Assembly: GCF_014191425.1 (NCBI RefSeq)
Contig: NZ_JACHWP010000001.1
Coordinates: forward strand, 992,001 to 1,056,000
From: Helcobacillus massiliensis
Lineage (GTDB): Bacteria > Actinomycetota > Actinomycetes > Actinomycetales > Dermabacteraceae
Direction of reading: 5' to 3'
Length of the DNA: 64,000 nucleotides
Part shown: positions 1-9,518 of the stretch, piece after piece
Position numbering within the stretch: the first letter of the stretch is position 1
Layout: the number at the start of each line of letters is the position of its first letter
Made by a program: the position numbers and the translations under genes
The notes under the pieces: generated by a model
Databases searched by the model: none
The model's input: only the letters and a program-made list of their open reading frames with translations
What the model was told of the DNA's origin: nothing

Positions 1-208
1 CCGCCGTGCTGATGAGGGAGCGGACTCGGAGGGACTTCGTGGCGACTCGGATGGGGAGGCCGCCGGTGCGGCGGCGCATGGCGGCGATGTTGTCCTCGAA
101 GGCGTCGAGGTCGACGACGCCGACGGGGCGGTGGGTGAGCCCGGCCTGCCGGAGGACGGCGTCCAGCTCATCGAACGGCAGGGGGCGGTCGCTGCGAAGA
201 TGTGCCAC
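1..208 (-). CDS. Amino acid deaminase/aldolase, alanine-racemase fold (N-terminal part only)
   Basis: Only the first 69 codons lie in the window; the gene leaves through the left edge. The GTG at 206-208 opens a frame reading VVDLDAFEDNIAAMR and then RVATKSLRVRSL. This is the start of a PLP-binding alanine racemase-type TIM barrel as in the DSD1 / D-threonine aldolase / 'amino acid deaminase/aldolase' family. The Lys of ATKS is the expected Schiff-base lysine. A purine-rich stretch lies about 10 nt before the GTG. These enzymes act on D- or beta-hydroxy amino acids, but the substrate cannot be read from this fragment. Family assignment is good; exact function is open. Confidence 0.75.
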   Translation of the reverse strand, partial: MAHLRSDRPLPFDELDAVLRQAGLTHRPVGVVDLDAFEDNIAAMRRRTGGLPIRVATKSLRVRSLISTA

Positions 209-279
209 GGTGCACGGCCCTTTCCTCAGGAGGCGGCTGTCTGACGCGCTCAGCCCGGCGCACCCTCGGGCCAGCGGGC

Positions 280-1143
280 TCAGGCGCGGCGGCGCTCGAG
301 CACCTCATCCAGTGTAAGGCCCTCGGCGATGGTCATTCCGGCGGCGGCCTCCGCATCCGCGGTCTCGGCTTCGACCGCTTCGATCTCCTCGAGGCGTGCG
401 TACTCGAGCGGGGCGGTGGCGGAGGACAGGGTGCCGTAGCGGTAGGTCTGGGACTGCTCACGAGCATCGGTGCCGATGATCTCGCGCAGGAACAGTTCGT
501 GTCGCTCTGCGGGACCCATCACGGCGCTGCGAGCCGGCTGCGCGGTCTCAGCCTGTGCGGCGGTCGCAGTGGAACCGGCTCCGCTGCCGGCATCGTCGGC
601 TTCCGCGGCGGCCGCCTGGCCGAGGGGTGCCGACTCCTGGACGCGTGCCGGACGCACTGCGCGGCGCTGGCGGCGCGTTCGGGTCAGGCGCAGCGCAGTC
701 GCGAACATGACGGCGAGCCATGCGACGCCCGCTGCGAGCCACCAGCTGGTGAGCCCGGCGATGGCGGTTCCGGTGAGCGCCAGTGCTCCGACCAGCAGGA
801 CCAGCAGGATCGCGGTCAGCAGCCGGTGACGGTTCTCCACGGGCGCGATGACCTCGGCGCCGAGATCACGGCCTGCGCCCTGAACCTCGAAGCGCGGGCG
901 GTCGATCGGAGTGCTGGGACGGAGCAGCTGGGAGCGGTGAGCCATGGGGGAAGCCTTTGCTGATCGTTGCCGGGCCCGCACGCCGCCAGTGAGGTCGCGT
1001 GCGGTGTGGGTGAACCTCTCCTGGTTCATCTCCTGCGCCTGACCGAGCAGTTCTCGGCGACGGGAGATGCGCGGCACAGCGTACCCCAGCCACATGAGCA
1101 GCAGGAGGACGAGGAGCACCGCACCAAGATTGAATTCGTTCAC
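280..1143 (-). CDS. sepX: SepX/GlpR-like divisome membrane protein
   Basis: 287 aa from a GTG. The N-terminus has one membrane helix at about residues 7-24, followed by a basic linker. Two further hydrophobic stretches lie near residues 106-150, and an Ala/Glu-rich tail follows. This is the architecture of actinobacterial SepX/GlpR, a membrane protein that works with FtsZ in septum formation. The position beside a RimJ-type acetyltransferase and 5-formyl-THF cyclo-ligase is the usual neighbourhood of that gene. A TACCCT hexamer lies 6 nt before the GTG with no Shine-Dalgarno, so the mRNA is probably leaderless. The assignment rests on topology and synteny because the sequence itself is weakly conserved. 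Confidence 0.7.
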   Translation of the reverse strand: MNEFNLGAVLLVLLLLMWLGYAVPRISRRRELLGQAQEMNQERFTHTARDLTGGVRARQRSAKASPMAHRSQLLRPSTPIDRPRFEVQGAGRDLGAEVIAPVENRHRLLTAILLVLLVGALALTGTAIAGLTSWWLAAGVAWLAVMFATALRLTRTRRQRRAVRPARVQESAPLGQAAAAEADDAGSGAGSTATAAQAETAQPARSAVMGPAERHELFLREIIGTDAREQSQTYRYGTLSSATAPLEYARLEEIEAVEAETADAEAAAGMTIAEGLTLDEVLERRRA

Positions 1144-1149
1144 TGTTCC

Positions 1150-1155
1150 AGGGTA
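1150..1155 (-). promoter_or_regulatory. -10 hexamer of a probably leaderless sepX/glpR transcript
   Basis: TACCCT on the minus strand, 6 nt upstream of the GTG start at 1143. There is no Shine-Dalgarno between it and the start. The geometry puts +1 at or next to the start codon. Confidence 0.45.
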
Positions 1156-1210
1156 ATGACAGCGATGTCATTTCCCGGTCAGACACGCGCGGCCTCCCCA
1201 TGGAATCCGC

Positions 1211-1807
1211 TCACGGATTCAGCGGACGGTGCTCCTCCGCGGTCACGGCGAGCAGCAGGTGGTCGCGCCAGGCGCCGTTGACGTGCATCGACCCGGTCAG
1301 CAGGCCCTCACGGCGCAGCCCGACCTTGTGCGCCACCCGCAGGGATGCGGTGTTGGAGGGCTGGATCTGGGCGGTGACGCGGTGCAGGGCGAGGTCTTCG
1401 AAGCAGTAGTCCAGGGCGAGGCGCAGTGCCCGCGTCATCACTCCGCACCCGGCGGCGCTCTCCTCGATCCAATAGCCGATGGGGGCGGTGCTGACCGCGC
1501 CCCACATCATGGGGCCGATCATGACCAGGCCGGTCAGGCGCCCTTCCACCTCAACAGCGAGGGTTGCGGTGGAGCCGAGCCGGTCGCTGCGGCGCAGGGA
1601 GCGGAACACTGCGGCGGAGGAGGCGGGGGCATCAGCCGACGGATCCACGGCCTCCCAGGGGCGGAGCCATTCCCAGTTCTGGTCCCGCAGACGGATGAAT
1701 GCTCGACGGTCGCGGCGGCGCAGGGGCCGAAGCTCGACCCGCGGTTCGTGCCGCGGCGCGCCTGCGTCGGCCGGGGACTGGGCGGCAGGTCCGCCCGGTT
1801 CTCTCAT
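1211..1807 (-). CDS. RimJ/RimL-type GNAT N-acetyltransferase
   Basis: 198 aa. The start is set at the ATG at 1805-1807, which has AAGGGG just upstream; the frame stays open farther upstream but would run into the divergent gene. The protein reads VELRPLRRRDRRAFIRLRDQN and later GYWIEESAAGCGVMTRALRLALDY. That second stretch is the acetyl-CoA-binding segment of the GNAT fold, and TASLRVAHKVGLRREG is the typical C-terminal signature of the RimJ branch. RimJ-like enzymes acetylate protein N-termini, often of ribosomal proteins; the substrate here is inferred only. It is transcribed away from the cyclo-ligase gene at 1842. Confidence 0.85.
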   Translation of the reverse strand: MREPGGPAAQSPADAGAPRHEPRVELRPLRRRDRRAFIRLRDQNWEWLRPWEAVDPSADAPASSAAVFRSLRRSDRLGSTATLAVEVEGRLTGLVMIGPMMWGAVSTAPIGYWIEESAAGCGVMTRALRLALDYCFEDLALHRVTAQIQPSNTASLRVAHKVGLRREGLLTGSMHVNGAWRDHLLLAVTAEEHRPLNP

Positions 1808-1829
1808 GGTCACCCCTTGATCTTCGTGC

Positions 1830-1835
1830 CAGGAT
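1830..1835 (+). promoter_or_regulatory. -10-like hexamer before 5-formyl-THF cyclo-ligase
   Basis: CAGGAT followed by 6 nt and the ATG at 1842. There is no Shine-Dalgarno in the gap, consistent with a leaderless start, though the first base deviates from T. Confidence 0.35.
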
Positions 1836-1841
1836 GGCGAC

Positions 1842-2480
1842 ATGAGCAACATCGACGACCTCACCGCCCGCAAGAAGGCGCTGCGCAAAGAGATCCTCGC
1901 CGCCCGCCGCTCCGCCTATTCGACACCGGAGGGCGCGCAGCGGCACCGTGATGAGTCCGAAGCGCTCGTCGCCCACCTGGAGGGCTTCATCGACTCCCAT
2001 CTGGGTGACCTCGAGCGCCCCCTCGTGGTTGCGGGCTACAGCGCGCTGCCGACGGAGGCGAATCCCATGGCGCTGCTGCGCACCCTCGCAACCGGCGGTT
2101 CGACCGTCCTGCTGCCGGTGTACCACGGCGATGTGCTGACCTGGAGGGAGTGGGACGGCGTCAGCGAACTGGAGGCATCAGAAGGGGCGAAGTTCGGAAC
2201 GGAACCGACCGGTGAGGACCACGGTGTGGAGGGCCTCGCCACGGCGGATCTGATCATCACGCCGGCGGTGGCGGTCGACCGTTCGGGCACCCGCATCGGC
2301 CACGGCAAGGGCTACTACGACCGCGCTCTTCAGCACCGGTCCACGGAGTCGTTCGTGGTGACTGCGGTGAACCCGTCGGAGCTTCTGCCGGCGGGAACGC
2401 TGCCGCGCGACGAGCACGACTACCCGATCCGGTTCGCTGCAACAGCGGACGGCATCGCGGTACTCACCGACGACGCCTGA
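1842..2480 (+). CDS. 5-formyltetrahydrofolate cyclo-ligase
   Basis: 212 aa. The enzyme converts 5-formyl-THF to 5,10-methenyl-THF with ATP in the cytosol. The N-terminal part has the basic ARKKALRKEILAARR helix. The C-terminal half carries DLIITPAVAVDRSGTRIGHGKGYYDRAL, whose GxGxGYYDR segment is the ATP/substrate signature of the family. Length is normal. The stop at 2478-2480 is two bases before the left end of the IS110 copy, so the insertion left this gene intact. It sits divergently from the acetyltransferase with only 34 bases between starts. Confidence 0.95.
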   Translation: MSNIDDLTARKKALRKEILAARRSAYSTPEGAQRHRDESEALVAHLEGFIDSHLGDLERPLVVAGYSALPTEANPMALLRTLATGGSTVLLPVYHGDVLTWREWDGVSELEASEGAKFGTEPTGEDHGVEGLATADLIITPAVAVDRSGTRIGHGKGYYDRALQHRSTESFVVTAVNPSELLPAGTLPRDEHDYPIRFAATADGIAVLTDDA

Positions 2481-2482
2481 CT

Positions 2483-2707
2483 CCCCGTTACCTTGTGAGC
2501 ACCCCGATGGACGGGGTCTGGTCGCTCGGCCGGGTATGGCTTTGTTGCCCTGCCATTGATGGTCCGGGGGGTGTTGCCGCCCGGTCGAGAGACACGCGTT
2601 GACCGCTGATAGGGACACGGCCCAGCTCTGTCTGAGGTCTCTTCGTAACGTGGGTGCCGGCATCGGGTGTCGAGACTGCGGCCAGCAGTGATGAGGAGGA
2701 CAGCGTC
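2483..2707 (+). ncRNA. Putative IS110 bridge-RNA locus (left end of copy A)
   Basis: This non-coding left end precedes the recombinase gene, where IS110-group elements encode their bridge RNA. ATAGGGACAC at 2609-2618 is identical to the right-end sequence at 3940-3949, as expected for a left donor guide. GTAACG at 2645-2650 is complementary to CGTTAC at 2486-2491 in the left end, and the following TGGG can extend pairing to the C-run with one bulge, as expected for a right donor guide. The two segments would flank a donor-binding loop. The exact RNA ends and the target-binding loop could not be set. The identification is inferred from family knowledge plus these matches. Confidence 0.55.
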
Positions 2708-3931
2708 ATGAACACAGGGTTCGCGGTCGTGATCGGCCTGGACGTCGGGAAGACAGCTCACCACGCGTGCGCACTCGACCCGGAGGGGAACAAGCTGTTC
2801 GACAAGCCCCTCCCGCAGGACGAGACCAAACTTCGCGAGCTGTTCACCCAGCTGCAGAACCACGGCGAAGTGCTGCTGGTCGTCGATCAGCCGAACACCA
2901 TCGGAGCGTTGCCGATCGCGGTGGCCCGGGATACCGGCTGCACAGTCGCCTACCTTCCCGGATTGGCGATGCGGAAGGCCGCGGACCTCTATCCGGGCAG
3001 GTCAAAGACCGATGCGCGCGACGCGTTCATCATCGCCGACACGGCCCGCACCATGCCTCACACCCTCCGGCAGGTCGATCGCGACAGCGAGGTCCTCTCC
3101 GCACTGAAGGTCCTTGCCGGCTTCGACGAGGACCTCGCCCACGAGACCACAAGGGCGCTGAACCGGATCCGGTCCCTGCTCACCCAGATCCACCCCGCGC
3201 TCGAGCGCGTCTTCGCAGGCGGGAAGCTTTCCACTGGGCTCGTGCTGGACCTGCTGGAGAAGTTTGGCGGACCCACCGGCCTCCGAAGTGCCGGCCGAAG
3301 GAAGGTGCTGCGGTTCGCCCGCGCGCATTCACGCCGCGACCCCGAGACGCTGGTCGAGCAGATCTTCACAGCCCTTAGCGAGCAGACCGTCATCGTGCCC
3401 GCCACCGCAGCGGTTGAGCTGGTGATCCCCCGAGTCGCTGGCCAGGTTAAAGAGCTGAAAGAACAGCGCGCGACCGTGGCCCACGAAGTGGAGGGCATGC
3501 TGGAGGACTTCCCTCTCGCCTCGGTCTTGATGAGCATGCCGGGGATCGGCATCAAGACCGCCGCCCAGATCCTCCTCGCGATCGGTGATGGCTCCGCGTT
3601 TGAGTCCGCCAGCCACCTCGCGGCCTATGCCGGGATCGCGCCGGTCACCCGCAGATCAGGCACCTCGATCCGCGGAGAGTTCCCCGCCCGGTCAGGGAAC
3701 AAACGCCTGAAGAACGCCCTGTTCTACTCCGCCTGGGTCGCCTCCAACCACGACCCCATCTCCAAGGCCTACTACGATCGCAAACGCGCCGAAGGCAAAC
3801 GGCACAACGCCGCCGTGATCTGCCTAGCCCGCCGCCGCTGCAACGTCATCTACGCCATGCTCCGCGACGGCACCTACTACCAGCCACCGACAACCGCCCC
3901 TACCCCCGAGCCGACCGCTCTCGCGGCTTGA
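2708..3931 (+). CDS. IS110-family recombinase/transposase, copy A
   Basis: 407 aa from the ATG at 2708, preceded by GAGGAGGA. The N-terminal RuvC-like DEDD domain has D12 (GLDVGK), D60 (VVDQP) and D102/D105 (TDARDAF). The second acidic position is Asp where IS621 has Glu. The C-terminal Transposase_20 domain starts near MPGIGIKTAAQILLAIG, and TRRSGTS around residue 317 holds the candidate nucleophilic serine. It acts with a bridge RNA to recombine the circular element into target DNA. Residue 173 is Lys here and Thr in copy B; otherwise the proteins match. The frame is intact, so the element may be active. Confidence 0.95.
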   Translation: MNTGFAVVIGLDVGKTAHHACALDPEGNKLFDKPLPQDETKLRELFTQLQNHGEVLLVVDQPNTIGALPIAVARDTGCTVAYLPGLAMRKAADLYPGRSKTDARDAFIIADTARTMPHTLRQVDRDSEVLSALKVLAGFDEDLAHETTRALNRIRSLLTQIHPALERVFAGGKLSTGLVLDLLEKFGGPTGLRSAGRRKVLRFARAHSRRDPETLVEQIFTALSEQTVIVPATAAVELVIPRVAGQVKELKEQRATVAHEVEGMLEDFPLASVLMSMPGIGIKTAAQILLAIGDGSAFESASHLAAYAGIAPVTRRSGTSIRGEFPARSGNKRLKNALFYSAWVASNHDPISKAYYDRKRAEGKRHNAAVICLARRRCNVIYAMLRDGTYYQPPTTAPTPEPTALAA

Positions 3932-4049
3932 CTCGAAACATAGGGACACCCCCCCAGTGCACCGGGGCGGCGGAGCGGCCACGGGCTGCCCACACCTCCA
4001 GTCATCCCCAGTCCCTGCGGGCCCCTCGTGGCGCATCGAGGCCCCTTCG

Positions 4050-4055
4050 TAGCAT
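4050..4055 (+). promoter_or_regulatory. -10 hexamer of a probably leaderless SAF-domain gene
   Basis: TAGCAT followed by 6 nt and the ATG at 4062, with no Shine-Dalgarno between. Confidence 0.45.
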
Positions 4056-4061
4056 CAGCGC

Positions 4062-4601
4062 ATGCTGTTCTCACGTGTGACCGATCGCCTGCCCGCTGCA
4101 CGTCGGAGTCTGCGCCGACATCGACGCATCCTCCTCCTGCTCCTGGTCACGGCGATCCTCGCCCAGGGGGTGCAGGCGGCGGCGCGCAGCCTCAGCCCCG
4201 GCACAGCGCATGCCGCTGAGGCGGGGGCATCGGGCGGGACAGGGCATGGGGACGAATCGGGATCCGATGCACGCTCAGCACCCGGGACGGACGGGTCGCA
4301 CAGACCCGCTGAGGGCCGGGCGGTGATCGCCGTGCAGCTGCGCGATGACGCCCTGCTGACACTCCTCACACCCGGCACCGCGATCACCCTCGTGTGTCCG
4401 GGCGGCCCCGAACCGACAGCGCCCGCCATTGAGGCTCGAGTGCATTCCGCGGGTGCAGCACTGCCGGAAGAAACGGAGATCACAGCCGGATCAATAAGTC
4501 CGCGCACTCCCGCAGTACTGGTCGACATCCCCGCAGATGCGGCGTCGTCCGCGGCGCAGTGCGCGGATAGAGGTACTGCAACAATCGCGGTGATCGGGTA
4601 G
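4062..4601 (+). CDS. SAF/RcpC-domain secreted or membrane-anchored protein
   Basis: 179 aa. An arginine-rich N-terminus leads into one hydrophobic helix (residues about 23-36) that acts as a signal or anchor. A low-complexity Gly/Ser/Asp linker follows to about residue 88. The C-terminal part (VIAVQLRDDALLTLLTPG to the end) resembles the SAF/CpaB-RcpC domain found next to mscL in many actinobacteria, where its role is unknown. The related CpaB proteins assemble Flp pili, but no pilus genes are present here. The FmdB zinc-ribbon gene often seen beside this gene is absent; copy A of the IS sits in the gap before it. Confidence 0.65.
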   Translation: MLFSRVTDRLPAARRSLRRHRRILLLLLVTAILAQGVQAAARSLSPGTAHAAEAGASGGTGHGDESGSDARSAPGTDGSHRPAEGRAVIAVQLRDDALLTLLTPGTAITLVCPGGPEPTAPAIEARVHSAGAALPEETEITAGSISPRTPAVLVDIPADAASSAAQCADRGTATIAVIG

Positions 4602-4662
4602 GTTCTCTTCCTGAAGATCGGCCCACTGCGGTCGTTCCGTCCCCTCCTCGAACGGAACACTC

Positions 4663-5097
4663 ATGAAGGGCTTCCGCGACTTCATCATGCAGGGCAACGT
4701 CATCGACCTGGCCGTCGGCGTCGTCATCGGCTCTGCTTTCACCGCTCTCGTCGGCGCATTCGTCACCTACGTGATCACCCCGATCCTCTCCGTGTTCAAC
4801 ACCGGCGGCATCGCCGGCTTCGGTCCGCGCATCATTCGGGACAACCCGGCGACTCAGATCAACATCGGCATGCTGCTGTCCGCGGTGATCACGTTCCTCA
4901 TCACCGCCGCCGTGGTGTACTTCGTGTTCGTCGCCCCGATGGCGAAGGCTCGCCAGATGGCCCGCGTCCGCAAGGGCCTGCCGGCCGTCGAGGAGGACCC
5001 GGTCGCTGAGGACATCGCTCTGCTCACCGAGATCCGCGACCTGCTCGCCGGCGACCAGCGCCACCCGCAGACCGGCACCCCGCGCGTCAACGAGTGA
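4663..5097 (+). CDS. mscL: Large-conductance mechanosensitive channel MscL
   Basis: 144 aa, normal length. It begins MKGFRDFIMQGNVIDLAVGVVIG, with the N-terminal amphipathic helix and TM1 that line the pore. TM2 lies at about residues 66-92 (LLSAVITFLITAAVVYFVFV), followed by a charged cytoplasmic helix (EDIALLTEIRDLLAGD). The homopentameric channel releases solutes on hypo-osmotic shock. It follows the SAF gene after 61 bases and is closed by a strong hairpin at 5158-5194. Confidence 0.97.
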   Translation: MKGFRDFIMQGNVIDLAVGVVIGSAFTALVGAFVTYVITPILSVFNTGGIAGFGPRIIRDNPATQINIGMLLSAVITFLITAAVVYFVFVAPMAKARQMARVRKGLPAVEEDPVAEDIALLTEIRDLLAGDQRHPQTGTPRVNE

Positions 5098-5157
5098 TCG
5101 CATCCGGTCGATTCGGTCAGCGTTCGCGAGCCTGAGCCGCGACCGCCCCCACCGCAC

Positions 5158-5194
5158 ACGAAGCGGGATCCTCTTCTGGAGGGTCCCGCTTCGT
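5158..5194 (+). terminator. Rho-independent-type terminator after mscL
   Basis: The arms ACGAAGCGGGATCC and GGGTCCCGCTTCGT pair nearly perfectly around an 8-9 nt loop. The hairpin lies between mscL and the mutY promoter; there is no long T-tract. Confidence 0.7.
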
Positions 5195-5209
5195 CGCTGT
5201 CCGCGCCGG

Positions 5210-5215
5210 TACAGT
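5210..5215 (+). promoter_or_regulatory. -10 hexamer of a probably leaderless mutY transcript
   Basis: TACAGT followed by 7 nt and GTG at 5223. The hexamer overlaps the alternative GTG at 5214, which argues for the later start. Confidence 0.45.
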
Positions 5216-5222
5216 GGCCGTC

Positions 5223-6188
5223 GTGACCTCCTCCCCCGCCGACTCCCACCGCACGAGAGAACCAGTGGCATCGTTGCCGCGACGCGACCTGTTCCGCCTC
5301 ATCGCCGACTGGTTCGATGAGCATCGTCGCGATCTTCCATGGCGGCGCCCGTCGGTCTCCCCGTGGGGCGTGCTCGTCAGCGAAGTGATGAGCCAGCAGA
5401 CCCCGGTGGGCCGCGTCGCCCCTGCATGGGTGGAGTGGATGGAGACCTGGCCCACCCCCGCCGACCTCGCCACCGCCGATCCGGCGGATGTTCTGCGGGC
5501 ATGGGGCTCGCTCGGCTACCCGCGCCGAGCGCTGCGCCTGCAGGAGTGCGCGCAGGCGATCACAGATCGGCACAACGGCCGTGTCCCCGGCGACCCGGAG
5601 CTCCTGCGCGCCCTGCCCGGCATCGGAGAGTACACCGCCGCTGCAGTCGCGTCCTTCGCATTCGGTCAGCGGATCCGCGTGCTCGACACGAACATCCGGC
5701 GCGTGATCGGGCGCGTCATCTCCGGTGAGTTCGACCAGCGGCCGTCGTCGACTGCGGCGGAGCGCTCCCTCGCGGATTCGCTGCTGCCGGCGAGCGCGGG
5801 CGACAGTGTCATCTGGAACGAAGGCATCATGGAGCTCGGCGCGCTGATCTGCACCGCCCGGTCCCCACGCTGCGACGACTGCCCGCTCGCTGCGCACTGC
5901 ACCTGGAACGTCGAGGGCCGACGGGTTCCCGAGGTGCGCCGCTCCCCCGTGCAGAAGTTCGCCGGCACGGACCGTCAGCTGCGCGGCCGCGTTATGAAGC
6001 ACCTGCGCCAGGCGACGGGTGCGGCCGCTTCGGAAGCGGATCTGCAACGAGCCGCTGCGACGGATGACGCCCGCTTTGCGCGCATCCTGCAGTCACTGCT
6101 CACTGATCGTCTCGTCCACCGGGTGCCGACGGGCTCCGCCGGTGACGCAGCGATCGCGCTCGGACCGCCGCCGCGAGCCGTTCGATGA
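5223..6188 (+). CDS. mutY: A/G-specific adenine glycosylase MutY
   Basis: 321 aa from GTG 5223, chosen because the in-frame GTG at 5214 overlaps the promoter -10. It removes adenine mispaired with 8-oxoguanine or G. Visible elements are WRRPSVSPWGVLVSEVMSQQT (Glu catalytic region), the helix-hairpin-helix LPGIGEYTAAAVASFAFG, the catalytic Asp in VLDTNIRR, and the C-x6-C-x2-C-x5-C iron-sulfur motif (CTARSPRCDDCPLAAHC). The C-terminal part is short compared with enterobacterial MutY, which is usual in actinobacteria. Its last 89 bases overlap the tail of the convergent dedA gene. Confidence 0.95.
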   Translation: MTSSPADSHRTREPVASLPRRDLFRLIADWFDEHRRDLPWRRPSVSPWGVLVSEVMSQQTPVGRVAPAWVEWMETWPTPADLATADPADVLRAWGSLGYPRRALRLQECAQAITDRHNGRVPGDPELLRALPGIGEYTAAAVASFAFGQRIRVLDTNIRRVIGRVISGEFDQRPSSTAAERSLADSLLPASAGDSVIWNEGIMELGALICTARSPRCDDCPLAAHCTWNVEGRRVPEVRRSPVQKFAGTDRQLRGRVMKHLRQATGAAASEADLQRAAATDDARFARILQSLLTDRLVHRVPTGSAGDAAIALGPPPRAVR

Positions 6189-6756
6189 TCAGCGACAGCA
6201 CCACCGCCACCGCCAGCGAGACGATCACCCCGATCAGCCGGTGGCTGGTGAACCACTGCCCTGCGATCGCCCCGACCGCGGCGCCGTAGGTCGCCCAGCA
6301 GAACGTTGCCACGAGGGACCGGCTGAGGAACCTGCGGTGCTCGTAGCCGAGTGCGCCGGCGGAGAGGTTGACGGCTGTGCGGCCGAACGGGATGTAGCGG
6401 GCGGTCATGATCCACAGGAACCCGTGGCTCTCCAGCCCCGCTTCAGCAGCCTCCATTCCGGCCTGCATCTTCGGGCGCTGAAGGAACCGCAGGCGGTGCA
6501 GCGGCACCCGTCGGCCGATGAGGAACGTGAGGTTGTCTCCGAGGAACGCGCCGACCCAGGCTGCCGGGACGAGCAGCCACAGAGTGGGCGTGCCGCCCGA
6601 GGACCACAGGGAGGCGAGGGTGACGAGCACGGATTCGCTGGGCACCGTGGGGAAGAACGCGTCCACGAACGCGCACGCGAACATCACCAGGTGGATCCAC
6701 CAGGCGTCGGCGACGCCGGCGATCCACACCTCCAGCTGATGCATCCAGGCGGTCAT
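6100..6756 (-). CDS. DedA/SNARE-associated family membrane protein
   Basis: 218 aa. It has the DedA layout: an N-terminal hydrophobic helix, the FFPTVPSESVLVTLASLWSSGG segment, GDNLTFLIGR, then the conserved region GFLWIMTARYIPFGRTAVNLSAGAL, and two C-terminal helices. DedA proteins are inner-membrane proteins, several of which act as undecaprenyl-phosphate or lipid flippases; the substrate here is not known. The C-terminal basic tail, about the last 30 codons, is encoded opposite the 3' end of mutY. Confidence 0.9.
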   Translation of the reverse strand: MTAWMHQLEVWIAGVADAWWIHLVMFACAFVDAFFPTVPSESVLVTLASLWSSGGTPTLWLLVPAAWVGAFLGDNLTFLIGRRVPLHRLRFLQRPKMQAGMEAAEAGLESHGFLWIMTARYIPFGRTAVNLSAGALGYEHRRFLSRSLVATFCWATYGAAVGAIAGQWFTSHRLIGVIVSLAVAVVLSLIIERLAAAVRARSLRHRRSPSAPGGRDDQ

Positions 6757-6785
6757 GGGCGGTGCTCTCCGGTCACGGATCGACA

Positions 6786-6816
6786 GCGCCCCGCCCGGCG
6801 GAACCGGACGGGGCGC
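6786..6816 (-). terminator. Candidate terminator of clpC
   Basis: GCGCCCCG pairs with CGGGGCGC (8 bp) around an inner CCGG/CCGG pairing. It begins 14 bases past the clpC stop, between clpC and dedA. There is no clear T-tract. Confidence 0.45.
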
Positions 6817-6829
6817 CTGCGCTGTCAGG

Positions 6830-9346
<2,517 letters not shown>

Positions 9347-9413
9347 GCTTCTCCTCAGTCTGGTCGTCAGATGGTACGAGCCTATGCGGGATGCCCCTGG
9401 GAACGCGCTCCTG

Positions 9414-9429
9414 TTCGCCACAGGGTGAA
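9414..9429 (-). promoter_or_regulatory. Candidate ClgR-type operator upstream of clpC
   Basis: TTCGCC-ACAG-GGTGAA is an imperfect inverted repeat 30 bases upstream of the clpC -10 (TAGGCT, 9379-9384). This is where the activator ClgR binds clp promoters in other actinobacteria. The match to the CGC-N-GCG type box is partial, so the call is tentative. Confidence 0.3.
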
Positions 9430-9476
9430 ACGGTTCGGGACCGGCTCACCTGCCTGCGGCGGACGCAATCGGTCGA

Positions 9477-9482
9477 TAGGAT
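9477..9482 (+). promoter_or_regulatory. -10 element for mqo
   Basis: TAGGAT, 36 bases before the mqo ATG, leaving room for a short leader that includes the AAGGGA ribosome site. No convincing -35 was seen. Confidence 0.35.
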
Positions 9483-9518
9483 CGGGGACGGACACGCGAT
9501 CTTGTGAAGGGAAGTCTG

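Larger units (their letters stand above)
2483..3954 (+). mobile_element. IS110-family insertion sequence, copy A (1,472 bp)
   Basis: The ends are defined by alignment with a second copy at 52841-54312; identity starts at CCCCGTTACC and stops in the C-run after GGGACA. There are no terminal inverted repeats and no clear target duplication, as expected for IS110. The left non-coding end is 225 bp and the right end 23 bp. That is the IS110-group layout, in which the bridge RNA lies upstream of the transposase. The insertion is in a C-run between the cyclo-ligase and the SAF-domain gene. This copy differs from copy B at 3225, 3226, 3229, 3232, 3235, 3238 and 3265 only, as far as I could compare. 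Confidence 0.95.

Noticed and set aside
2500-2608. A target-binding loop of the bridge RNA matched to both insertion sites
   Set aside because: GGTGTTG in the left end can pair with the left flank of copy B but not with that of copy A, so no consistent target guide could be assigned.
2645-2707. IS recombinase starting at the in-frame ATG at 2654
   Set aside because: The ATG at 2708 has GAGGAGGA in front and gives the usual MNTGFAVVIGLDVGK start; the upstream segment lies in the non-coding left end.
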